Source of the DNA: Deltaproteobacteria bacterium
GTDB taxonomy: Bacteria; Lernaellota; Lernaellaia; JACKCT01
DNA length: 30,068 nucleotides
Assembly (NCBI GenBank): GCA_020633895.1
Contig: JACKCT010000020.1
Coordinates: forward strand, 1-30,068
Reading direction: 5' to 3'
The position numbers and the translations under genes were made by a program. Under the pieces are notes generated by a model. The model saw only the letters and a list, made by a program, of their open reading frames with translations. It did no database searches and was not told the origin of the DNA. This document shows, one piece after another, positions 7,305 through 14,860 of the stretch; within the stretch, counting starts at the first letter, position 1; each line of letters begins with the position of its first letter.

Positions 7305-8657
7305 ATGATGCCCGCCCACCAAACGCCCTTCGACGAATCGCCCCACCGTCGCGAACCGGTGCAGATGCGCCTGGAGCAGCGTCTGCAAATCCTGGGGGCG
7401 ATGGACATTCTGGATCTGCACGGCGTCGAGGTGGACGATCTGCCGACCCTGGGCCCCGAGTACCTCAAGGACGCCCACGCCAAGCGGGTGCGCGCGTCGT
7501 TTCCCGGCGGATTCGGCCGACGCGCCGGCGACAAAAACGGAACGAGCCCGGATGCCCTGGAATTTCTGTGCGTCCAACAGGCGTACGAGATCCTGCATCG
7601 CTTCGCCACCGGGCAGGATGACGAAACGGACGGCGCAACATCGACCGACGGCAAGTCCCGGGCCGAAAAAGCCCGGTCCGGCCCGCGCATCATCGCGGTG
7701 GGCGGCGGCAAGGGCGGCGTGGGCAAGAGCCTGGTTTCCTCGTCGCTGGCGATCGGCCTGGCCTTGTCCGGCAAGAAGGTGCTGGCCGTGGACCTGGACC
7801 TGGGCGGCGCGAATCTGCACCTCTTCCTGGGCGTCAAACGCCTGACCACCACGCTCAACACCTTCCTGACGCACCGGGGCGCCGACCTGTGGTCCCTGCC
7901 CACGGCGACGGATTTCGAAAATCTGGACCTGCTGGGCGGCGACGGCTCCCAATTGGGCAGCGCGAATGTGCATTACGCGAAGAAGATGTCGCTGATCCGG
8001 CGCCTGTCGATCGCGCCGTATGACGTCGTTGTCTGCGACCTGGGGGCGGGGACCGACTTCAACACGCTGGATTTTTTCCTGATGGCCCACGAGCACATGC
8101 TGGTCACGAACACCGAGCCCACGGCCCTGCTCGACGCCTACGGCCTCATCAAGACGGCGCTCTATCGCCGCCTGGACGGCCACGTGCGGGCCATGCGCGT
8201 GGAAGGTGATCTGCGCAAGCGCCTCGACGATTTCTTTTTCGGACGCGCAAAAACCGAGACGCCCCAGAGCCTGACGGCGTTCCTGGCGGCGGTGCGTCGG
8301 GAGGATGCGGTCCTGGCGGATAAGCTCAAGGCCGAGGCGGGGGCGTTTTCCGTGCGGCTGGTCATCAACTCGTCCATGAGCGCCAACGACCCGGCGCGGG
8401 TGGCTCGCATCGGCGAGTTGGCGGTGAAGAATCTGTCCATGGCCGGCATCGAGACGGCTCGCATCCCCTTTGACATGTCCATTCGCCGGTCCATCGAGCG
8501 GGTCGTGCCCCATGTGGTCGCCCAGCCCGAGTCGCCCGCGTCCCAGGCTCTGTTCGACCTGACCGGCGGCTTTGTGCCCAATCCCTCCGCCGCGCTGAGC
8601 ACCATCCGCGCTTCTTTGGTGCATCGCCGCCGCGGTTTGGCGCGTACCTCCGCGTAA
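7305..8657 (+). CDS. MinD/ParA-type P-loop ATPase with J-domain-like N-terminus
   Basis: This 450-residue protein has a deviant Walker A, GGGKGGVGKS (133-142), with the signature lysine of the MinD/ParA/FlhG class. An A-prime box DLDLGGANLHLFLG follows (163-176), then a Walker B region CDLGAG and a membrane-side NTEPTALLDAYGLIK stretch. Such ATPases cycle between monomer and dimer to position cell structures or cargo. Residues about 20-100 resemble a DnaJ domain: a helix with YLKDAHAKRVRASF, then FPG (66-68) where HPD is expected, then QQAYEIL. Without HPD it should not stimulate Hsp70. The ATG at 7305 (a second follows immediately) has GGGAG eight bases upstream; the frame is open further back but lacks a site. 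No flagellar genes are nearby, so FlhG or MinD proper is not claimed. Confidence 0.88.
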   Translation: MMPAHQTPFDESPHRREPVQMRLEQRLQILGAMDILDLHGVEVDDLPTLGPEYLKDAHAKRVRASFPGGFGRRAGDKNGTSPDALEFLCVQQAYEILHRFATGQDDETDGATSTDGKSRAEKARSGPRIIAVGGGKGGVGKSLVSSSLAIGLALSGKKVLAVDLDLGGANLHLFLGVKRLTTTLNTFLTHRGADLWSLPTATDFENLDLLGGDGSQLGSANVHYAKKMSLIRRLSIAPYDVVVCDLGAGTDFNTLDFFLMAHEHMLVTNTEPTALLDAYGLIKTALYRRLDGHVRAMRVEGDLRKRLDDFFFGRAKTETPQSLTAFLAAVRREDAVLADKLKAEAGAFSVRLVINSSMSANDPARVARIGELAVKNLSMAGIETARIPFDMSIRRSIERVVPHVVAQPESPASQALFDLTGGFVPNPSAALSTIRASLVHRRRGLARTSA

Positions 8658-8776
8658 GATTCATTTTCGAAAAATCTCGTCGATCGCCCGTTCAAAGCCG
8701 CAATTCAAAACCAGAGTATGTCATCCCGAACGCAGTGAGGGACCTCTCGTGCGCTGTTCGAGATGGGACTGACCTA

Positions 8777-8839
8777 TCAGAGCCGCTCACTATCCGCCTA
8801 CGCCAAGGCTACGGCGAGGCGAGCCGTTCGCGGCTCTGA
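8777..8839. repeat. Short palindromic element A (63 bp), long form
   Basis: The element has perfect 10-bp terminal inverted repeats (TCAGAGCCGC / GCGGCTCTGA). Its reverse complement matches the element at 30001-30062 over nearly its whole length, including the centre CCTCGCCGTAGCCTTGGCG. It sits in the 268-bp gap 8658-8925, which also holds GTCATCCCGAACGCAGTGAGG at 8719-8739, a phrase of the kind seen in dispersed intergenic repeats. Confidence 0.8.
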
Positions 8840-8925
8840 CGGACAAGGTCGCGGCACCGTTCGACCGGGCTTGACGCGCGCCGTCGCCTTCCCCCAGATT
8901 CTTTCGGCGAAGGAGACGACGATTC

Positions 8926-9672
8926 ATGGAAAATCTGAAGGGCAAAGTGGCGATCATCACCGGCGCGTCCAGCGGCATCGGCGAGGTGACGGCGCTGGAA
9001 TTGACGAAGGCCGGGGCGAAGGTGGTTTTGGGCGCGCGGCGGGCGGACCGTCTGGAGGCGTTGGCGAAAAAGATCACCGACGCCGGGGGCGAGGCGCTGT
9101 GGGCCGTGTGCGACGTAACCGTGCGCGAGCAGGTGGACAAGCTGGCGGCCCTGGCCCACGAGAAATACGGGCGTGTCGACATCCTCATCAACAACGCGGG
9201 CATCATGCTGCTGTCGTTCATGCGCAACCGGCACGTGGACGAATGGGACAAGATGATCGACGTGAACATCAAGGGCGTGCTCTACGCGGTGGCGGCGGTG
9301 CTGCCGATCATGCGCGAGCAGAAAAGCGGCATCATCGTGAACATCTCGTCGGTGGCGGGCAAGCGCGTGCTGCCTTCGGCGGCGGTGTATTCGGGCACGA
9401 AATTCGCCCTCAACGCCATCACCGAGGGGCTGCGTCAGGAGTTGTCGGCGGATGACGGCATCCGCGTCACGTCCATCCAACCCGGCGCCGTGGCCACCGA
9501 GCTGATCACGCACGTCACCGACGCCGAGGCCGCCAAGCGCGCCGAGATGCTCGACCAGATCCGCATCCTCGACGCCCAAGACGTGGCCGCCGCCATCGTC
9601 TTCGCCGTCTCCCAACCGCCCCACGTCAACGTCAACGAAGTCACGTTGATTCCCGGCGACCAACGCAACTAA
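8926..9672 (+). CDS. Short-chain dehydrogenase/reductase (classical SDR)
   Basis: This 248-residue soluble NAD(P)-dependent oxidoreductase is the normal length for classical SDRs. It has the cofactor motif TGASSGIG (12-19), NNAG (89-92), the structural Asn114, catalytic Ser142 and YxxxK (Tyr155, Lys159). The residues after the second strand are ARRADR, and basic residues there favour NADP(H). It resembles the YdfG / serine 3-dehydrogenase-like branch (MENLKGKVAIITG start, Q-PGAVATEL after the active site), but the substrate cannot be read from sequence. AAGGAG lies ten bases before the ATG. It stands alone between two repeat-containing gaps, so no operon partner helps to assign a pathway. Confidence 0.94.
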   Translation: MENLKGKVAIITGASSGIGEVTALELTKAGAKVVLGARRADRLEALAKKITDAGGEALWAVCDVTVREQVDKLAALAHEKYGRVDILINNAGIMLLSFMRNRHVDEWDKMIDVNIKGVLYAVAAVLPIMREQKSGIIVNISSVAGKRVLPSAAVYSGTKFALNAITEGLRQELSADDGIRVTSIQPGAVATELITHVTDAEAAKRAEMLDQIRILDAQDVAAAIVFAVSQPPHVNVNEVTLIPGDQRN

Positions 9673-9684
9673 CCGGGTAGTCAA

Positions 9685-9865
9685 TCAGAGCCCCGACCGT
9701 AAGGCAGCGGGGCAAGACCCGGCGCCGAGGATCGGCTCGTTCCGTCAGAGCCGCGCACGATAGTAAGCGGTTGAGTCCGACCCGGTACGACACGCGCGAT
9801 TCCGTCGCACAACGAAAAAGGCGCACCGATTCGAAACAGACCCCTGCCTACAGGTCGGGGCTCCG
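9685..9865. repeat. Cluster of three short element-A copies
   Basis: The 335-bp gap 9673-10007 holds at least three related copies. One starts at 9685 (TCAGAGCCCCGACCGTAAGG), one at 9744 (TCAGAGCCGCGCACGATAGT), and one in reverse orientation at 9841-9865 (CCCCTGCCTACAGGTCGGGG). Each can form a small hairpin around a CAGAGCC or GGGGCT edge. A TATAAT at 9916-9921 downstream may be the -10 for the next gene; no good -35 is seen. Confidence 0.75.
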
Positions 9866-10007
9866 AAGGGATGGGAGCCTTCCAAGTTTGGGCCAACGCT
9901 CGAACGTCCAAAATTTATAATGGGGTCCGTGCCAGCGGGGGCGTATCGTGAAACCAGGTCGACGGTGTTCATAGCGCCCATTCGACCGTCGGCCGAAGGA
10001 GAATGAA

Positions 10008-10199
10008 ATGTCCAAGGCCAGCCGTGACAACCGCGTTGATACCACGCGGCGAGTACGTGTTCTCGAAGGCACCTACCAAGGTTCGGGCAGCCCGAAGAAG
10101 ATGACCGAACGCACCCAACGCAAGGCGGAGCACTATCATCCGGTGACATGGGGCGAATTCTTCGGCCAACACGGCCACGAAAAACACCGCGCCAAGTAG
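10008..10199 (+). CDS. Small basic protein, unknown
   Basis: This 63-residue protein is rich in Arg, Lys and His. It has AAGGAG seven bases before the ATG, one of the best ribosome sites in the window, and a TATAAT about 90 bases upstream, which together support a real gene. The first 35 residues are strongly basic (SKASRDNRVDTTRRVRVLEG and KKMTERTQRK) and the end is His-rich (EHYHPVTWGEFFGQHGHEKH). No signal peptide, transmembrane segment or cysteine is present. A nucleic-acid or ribosome-binding role is possible from charge alone. I do not recognise the family. A GC palindrome just after the stop (10211-10227) might act as a weak terminator. Confidence 0.65.
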   Translation: MSKASRDNRVDTTRRVRVLEGTYQGSGSPKKMTERTQRKAEHYHPVTWGEFFGQHGHEKHRAK

Positions 10200-10303
10200 C
10201 TGTCGACGCACGGGCCTTGAAGGCCCGTTCAAGACCCCTGGTCCGATCGCGGTGGAGTGTCTATAATGCGCGCTCACAACCTTGCGACGGACCGGGATCA
10301 ACC

Positions 10304-10741
10304 TTGACGACGCCTCGAACATTCCTCGCGCCCTCGCGGCTTTTCGCCCTGTTGGTCGTTCTATCGGCGCTCGGCTTCGCGCTGGCCACCGCGTGCGTGG
10401 ACGGCGACGACGAAGACATCGACATCACGCAGGACCCCATGGACGACGGCAAGGATCAGGTCATCTGCGGCGCCGAGTTCGAGGAAGACCTGCTGCCGTT
10501 TTTCGACACCTACTGCAACCGCTGCCACGCCGGCGATCTGGAACCCGAATATCGCAACGGCGCGCCCGAGGATCTGAACTTCGACACCCTCGACGGCGTG
10601 CTCGACCAACCGGCGCGTCTGCGCGCCTCCCTGCTCGACGACGGCGGCCAGCCGCCCTCCGCGCCCTATCCCTTGGCCACCGAACGCGACAACATGATCG
10701 CGTGGATCGACTGCGCCACCGGCGAGGGCGCCCGCGAGTAA
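10304..10741 (+). CDS. Lipoprotein with single c-type haem motif
   Basis: This is a 145-residue exported protein. A TTG start at 10304 is inferred: it gives a clean lipoprotein signal peptide (TTPRTFLAPSRLF, hydrophobic core, ATAC with Cys31), GGGA lies nine bases upstream, and the frame has no better start. An acidic stretch (DGDDEDIDI and DPMDDG) links the anchor to a domain with one CxxCH, CNRCH, around residue 79. This fits covalent haem attachment as in small cytochromes of planctomycete and myxobacterial envelope proteins. The region after it (LNFDTLDGV, SAPYPLATERDNMIAWIDCATGE) matches the usual ending of these domains. No distal methionine is clearly placed. A TATAAT at 10262 could be its promoter -10. 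The electron-transfer partner is unknown; no oxidase genes are adjacent. Confidence 0.75.
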   Translation: MTTPRTFLAPSRLFALLVVLSALGFALATACVDGDDEDIDITQDPMDDGKDQVICGAEFEEDLLPFFDTYCNRCHAGDLEPEYRNGAPEDLNFDTLDGVLDQPARLRASLLDDGGQPPSAPYPLATERDNMIAWIDCATGEGARE

Positions 10742-10793
10742 TCGGAATATCCGTCCGTAACGAACCCCTGGACCCGCTCGCGTTCCTGGACCT

Positions 10794-11480
10794 ATGATCC
10801 CGCCCATGTCCGATGTGTCCGAAAAATCTCCGCCCGCCGAATCGACCGCCGCCGAGCGACAAACATCGCCGTCGTGGGTGCGTTGGATGAATTTGGCGAT
10901 TGTGCTGGGCGTCCTGGCGCTGGTTCCCTTGTTCGCGTGGGGCGACCGGGCGCCCGAAGGCTGGCGCTGGCTCGAGGTTTTTCTGACCTATTACTTCGTC
11001 GCGTCGATCTGCGCGGGGGCGTTGGCGTATTTGTCGGTGCGCGTCGGGGATGCGGCGCGCGCGAGGAAGTGGCGGGATTTCGACCGATGGCTGACCGCGC
11101 CGGCGATCTGCTTTTTCATCGCGTTCGTCTGGCTGGTTCTGTTTCGCCTGCCGCTGGCTTTGTACAACCGGCCGGGGCAAACCGAGATCAATCTCGCCGA
11201 GCAGGCCGGGCAGCAAGCCGAGGAAGCCATGCAGCGTTACTTCGCCCAACACCAGCGCTACACCGCCTCGCTGGACGACCTGCGTTCCGTCGATCCCACG
11301 ATCGATCCGGACCGGGAGGTGGAGTTCAAGTTCGTTGTCGCCACCGATTCCCGCTACAAATTCCAGACGAAATATCCCGGCACCGCGAAGGTCTTTCAAT
11401 TCACCAATCAAGGCGTCACGCCCTGGGATCTGAAGGTCACTTATCCCGACGATTGGGAAGAGCGCGAATCCCAATTTTGA
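10794..11480 (+). CDS. Membrane protein with pilin-like C-terminal domain
   Basis: This 228-residue protein has three hydrophobic segments (about 32-48, 62-82 and 100-124). A soluble domain (about 132-228) begins with a helix AEQAGQQAEEAMQRYFAQHQRYTASLDDLRS, the pattern seen in type IV pilin-like proteins, where a long helix is followed by YTA-LDDL and a small beta-sheet. Here the helix follows a third membrane segment rather than a prepilin peptidase site, so it is not a true pilin. An alternative start at 10806 is four codons in. The gene follows the haem lipoprotein by 52 bases on the same strand. The function is unknown; the domain may face the periplasm. Confidence 0.75.
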   Translation: MIPPMSDVSEKSPPAESTAAERQTSPSWVRWMNLAIVLGVLALVPLFAWGDRAPEGWRWLEVFLTYYFVASICAGALAYLSVRVGDAARARKWRDFDRWLTAPAICFFIAFVWLVLFRLPLALYNRPGQTEINLAEQAGQQAEEAMQRYFAQHQRYTASLDDLRSVDPTIDPDREVEFKFVVATDSRYKFQTKYPGTAKVFQFTNQGVTPWDLKVTYPDDWEERESQF

Positions 11481-11562
11481 CCCGACGCGCGCTTTCTCCA
11501 ATCGTCGCAAAGCCCCGCCCATAGCGCCGATGGGCGAGTTGTCCCCAGGCCGGGGGCCTCAG

Positions 11563-11625
11563 AGGCCCGCCAACCGGGCCTTTCGACAGGAAAAAATCGC
11601 CAAAGGCCCGCCAGCCGGGGTTTTT
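11563..11625 (+). terminator. Two similar hairpins after the pilin-like gene
   Basis: The first hairpin pairs AGGCCCG (11563-11569) with CGGGCCT (11575-11581) and is followed by TTC. The second copy (11604-11625) is a near repeat, AGGCCCGCCAGCCGGGG followed by TTTTT, with a shorter stem. They lie about 85-145 bases after the stop and before the HU gene, so they plausibly end the upstream transcript. Confidence 0.45.
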
Positions 11626-11715
11626 CGCTTGCGTTTTCAAAATTTTCACCGTAGCTTCGGCATGCTCACAACAACCGTTGACCGCAAGGTCTCTTTACCT
11701 TTTGAGGAGGTTCGT

Positions 11716-12027
11716 ATGGCGGACGCCAAGAAGCCCATGACCAAGGCTCAGATCGTTGCCCACTTTGCCGAGAAATTCGAGATGCCCAAGAAGCAGGCCG
11801 CCGACGTGCTCGACGAGCTGGCGGAGCTGGCCACCTCGCAGACCAAGAAGGTCGGCGCCTTCACCATCCCGGGCATCGGCAAGCTGACCAAGACCAAGCG
11901 CAAGGCCCGCAAGGGACGCAACCCGGCCACCGGCGAAGAGATCAAGATTCCCGCCAAGACGGTCGTGAAGATGCGCTTGCTCAAGAGCTGCCAGGAATCC
12001 ATCGTTCCCCCGGTGGCCAAGAAGTAA
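11716..12027 (+). CDS. HU/IHF-family DNA-binding protein
   Basis: This 103-residue nucleoid-associated protein is slightly longer than the roughly 90-residue norm because of short Lys-rich ends. GAGGAGG lies five bases before the ATG and fixes the start. Residues 7-45 form the helical dimerisation part (MTKAQIVAHFAEKF through DELAEL). The beta-arms follow: GAFTIPGIGKLTKTKRKARK, then GRNPATGEEI with the DNA-intercalating Pro70, and KIPAKTVVKMR. It would bend and compact DNA as a dimer. It belongs to a divergent HU branch in which IPGIGKL replaces the usual L-GFGTF. It is transcribed alone and closed by the strong terminator at 12092-12127. Confidence 0.95.
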   Translation: MADAKKPMTKAQIVAHFAEKFEMPKKQAADVLDELAELATSQTKKVGAFTIPGIGKLTKTKRKARKGRNPATGEEIKIPAKTVVKMRLLKSCQESIVPPVAKK

Positions 12028-12091
12028 CGATACGGGCTTTCACCGGCGCGAGCCGGTTCGCCTGACAGGCCAGTCCGAAAAGGCCAAAGAC

Positions 12092-12127
12092 AAAAGCCGC
12101 GGATCCGCAAAGGATCGGCGGCTTTTT
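12092..12127 (+). terminator. Rho-independent terminator of the HU gene
   Basis: A long stem (AAAAGCCGC with GGATCC pairing back to GGATC and GGCGGCTTTT, loop GCAAA) ends in TTTTTT. The A-run on the left and T-run on the right allow it to work on both strands, so it may also stop the unknown minus-strand gene at 12164-12631. Confidence 0.88.
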
Positions 12128-12163
12128 TACGTTTCGGTGTCGGTTGTTGTCTGAAATTCGCGA

Positions 12164-12631
12164 CTACGCCCGATGGTTGGTCCGGACGCCCTTGGGCACG
12201 GCGACGATCTCCCGATGGTTCTGGGCGTTGCGGTAGGCGGCAAAGGCGCGGTGCTGCGTCTCGGAGCGTTGAATCGCCTCCGAATCGTCGGGCGAGGCGG
12301 TCGGCGGGGGCGCCGCGTACGCATTTTCCTGTATGCGGTTTTCCATATACGTGTGGAACGTCCCGGCTTCGGGCGTTGTCCCATCGGCGTCGGTGTAGGG
12401 GAGGAATTCGGCCGAGGGGCTCGACGGTCGATCCGGCTCGAACGCCTCTTCGGCGCGCTCGCCGGGCGTCGTCTGTTCGGCCTCTTCCTTGCGGCTGTGA
12501 TAACGAGCGCCCTGGCTCGAGCCGGCGATGCGTTCAGCCTTTTCCCGCAGGTGCTTTTTGGCCGAACCGTCGACCCGACCCTCGGCGTTATACGTCAGGC
12601 CGGCAAACAACGAGGGGGAGGTGATGTTCAT
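12164..12631 (-). CDS. Acidic, probably disordered protein of unknown function
   Basis: This protein has 155 residues. The ATG at 12631 is chosen because GGGAG lies eight bases upstream; the open frame extends back to 12682 without a site. It begins with ordered-looking ITSPSLFAGLTYN, then is dominated by Lys/Glu/Arg and Pro/Ser/Thr stretches (KKHLREKAERIAGSS, RKEEAEQTTPGERAEEAFEP, then Pro-rich). No signal peptide or membrane segment is seen. Codon use (G/C at third positions) is like that of neighbouring genes. It is divergent from the BatD-MoxR operon and convergent with HU. I do not recognise it. Confidence 0.6.
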   Translation of the reverse strand: MNITSPSLFAGLTYNAEGRVDGSAKKHLREKAERIAGSSQGARYHSRKEEAEQTTPGERAEEAFEPDRPSSPSAEFLPYTDADGTTPEAGTFHTYMENRIQENAYAAPPPTASPDDSEAIQRSETQHRAFAAYRNAQNHREIVAVPKGVRTNHRA

Positions 12632-12762
12632 CCATGAAACTCCCGGCGACGGCGCGGCCCCCAAAATGCTCGCACCTCGCACGTCTTGTTCATCGGTTTT
12701 TTGCGAATGGGACTTGAGCGAAAAATCATCGAGCCGCCCGACGCCCGCGAGCGCGGCGTTTC

Positions 12763-12790
12763 TTGACCCGCCATGTCGTCAGTTTATATT
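12763..12790 (+). promoter_or_regulatory. Sigma70-like promoter of the BatD-MoxR-glycosyltransferase operon
   Basis: TTGACC (12763-12768) and TATATT (12785-12790) are separated by 16 bases; each differs from consensus by one base. The expected start near 12797 leaves a leader of about 30 bases before the ATG at 12828. Confidence 0.6.
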
Positions 12791-12827
12791 GGCGGCTATC
12801 GGCAGCGCAGTGAACGAGAGGGTGTGC

Positions 12828-13844
12828 ATGAACCATCGCGACGCATTCGCGGATCGCCCGCGATTTCGCCGGGGACGGGCCTTGGCCCTGGCGACGGTGC
12901 TCGCCCTCGGCCTGACGGCGACGCCGACTCGCGCCGAGACCGCCGCTCCCGACACCACCCCCGCGCCCACGCCGACCGCCGTTCCGACGCATCTGAACGC
13001 CGTGGCCTCGACCGACCGGTCCACGTGCGCGAAGGGCGGAACTATCGTCTACCATCTGGAGCTTTCCTGGGAGGTGGAGCCCGGCCGGATGGTCCATGTG
13101 GAGGATCTGGAACTGCCCCTGGCCCAGGGCCTGGACCAACTCTCCGATACGCAAAGCGCGAAAAGCACGATGGAAGACGGGCGGCGTGTCGCCCAGCGGG
13201 TGCATGACGTTACCTATCGTTGCGCCGAGCCCGGCACGTTCGACCTGGGGCCGTTGCCGATCAAATATTACGACGGCGTCAACTCCCAGCCGAACACCGC
13301 CTACGCCGCGGCCGTCTCGGTGACGGTCTCTCCCGGCCTCATCGGACGGATGCAGTCGCCGGCGGGCAAGGCGGTCCTGTTCGTTTTGGGATTGGCGTTC
13401 TTCTGGGGACTGGTGATGCTGGTGCGTCGCGCCCGTCGATCCAAGGCCGAACAACCCGCCAAGGCCATCCCCGTACCCGACCGCCAGGATTGGGACGCCC
13501 TGGCCGCCCGGGCGCGGGAGACACCCGACGGAAAATTCTACGCCGACCTGGAGGCCGCTGTCTGGGACGAGATGTTCCAGCTCACGCACCCCCAGGAAGG
13601 CACTTCTTCCACGCGCCTGGCCGCCTTGCAAAACGACGGCGTGCCCGAGTCGGCGATCGCCAAGTTGCGCCAGGTGGTCGGACAATGCGAAAAGAATCGC
13701 CACGTGGACGGCCCCCAATCCCAGGGGGACGCCATCGAGGCGGTGAACCAGGCGCGCGCGGCGGTGTCTGAAGCCCGGGACGCCCTGTTGCCCGCGCCCG
13801 AGGCGGCCGGACGATCCGACGCCCCCAACGCCCACAACGATTAG
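12828..13844 (+). CDS. BatD-like (oxygen-tolerance family) membrane protein
   Basis: This 338-residue protein starts at the ATG at 12828, with GAGAGGG seven bases upstream. A signal peptide (about 1-37, ending TPTRA) precedes a Pro/Thr linker and a periplasmic beta-sandwich (about 52-170, starting HLNAVASTDRSTCAKGGTIV) of the BatD type. One transmembrane helix follows (about 180-200, KAVLFVLGLAFFWGLVML), then basic RRARRSK, then a cytoplasmic helical domain containing FYADLEAAVWDEMF and ESAIAKLRQVVGQCEKNR, which resembles the BatD C-terminal module. BatD proteins work with MoxR ATPases and von Willebrand-factor proteins in envelope stress and protein maturation. The next gene, 17 bases on, is MoxR, which supports the call. 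Length is short for BatD (often 400-600), with one rather than several beta domains. Confidence 0.78.
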   Translation: MNHRDAFADRPRFRRGRALALATVLALGLTATPTRAETAAPDTTPAPTPTAVPTHLNAVASTDRSTCAKGGTIVYHLELSWEVEPGRMVHVEDLELPLAQGLDQLSDTQSAKSTMEDGRRVAQRVHDVTYRCAEPGTFDLGPLPIKYYDGVNSQPNTAYAAAVSVTVSPGLIGRMQSPAGKAVLFVLGLAFFWGLVMLVRRARRSKAEQPAKAIPVPDRQDWDALAARARETPDGKFYADLEAAVWDEMFQLTHPQEGTSSTRLAALQNDGVPESAIAKLRQVVGQCEKNRHVDGPQSQGDAIEAVNQARAAVSEARDALLPAPEAAGRSDAPNAHND

Positions 13845-13861
13845 AAACGAGGAGCCGCACC

Positions 13862-14857
<996 letters not shown>

Positions 14858-14860
14858 CGC

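Noticed and set aside
7044-8624. A 526-codon minus-strand open frame over the MinD/ParA-type gene.
   Set aside because: The plus strand has a full Walker A and A-prime box. The minus frame is Gln/Arg/His-rich shadow.
7305-8657. Naming the ATPase FlhG or MinD.
   Set aside because: No flagellar or minCE genes are nearby and the N-terminal module differs, so only the superfamily is called.
9673-10007. Possible tRNA or small RNA gene in the gap.
   Set aside because: No cloverleaf with TTC-type T-loop is seen; the hairpins are accounted for by the dispersed repeat family.
10794-11480. Possible type IV pilin.
   Set aside because: There is no prepilin peptidase site, and the pilin-like helix follows a third membrane segment; only a fold resemblance is claimed.
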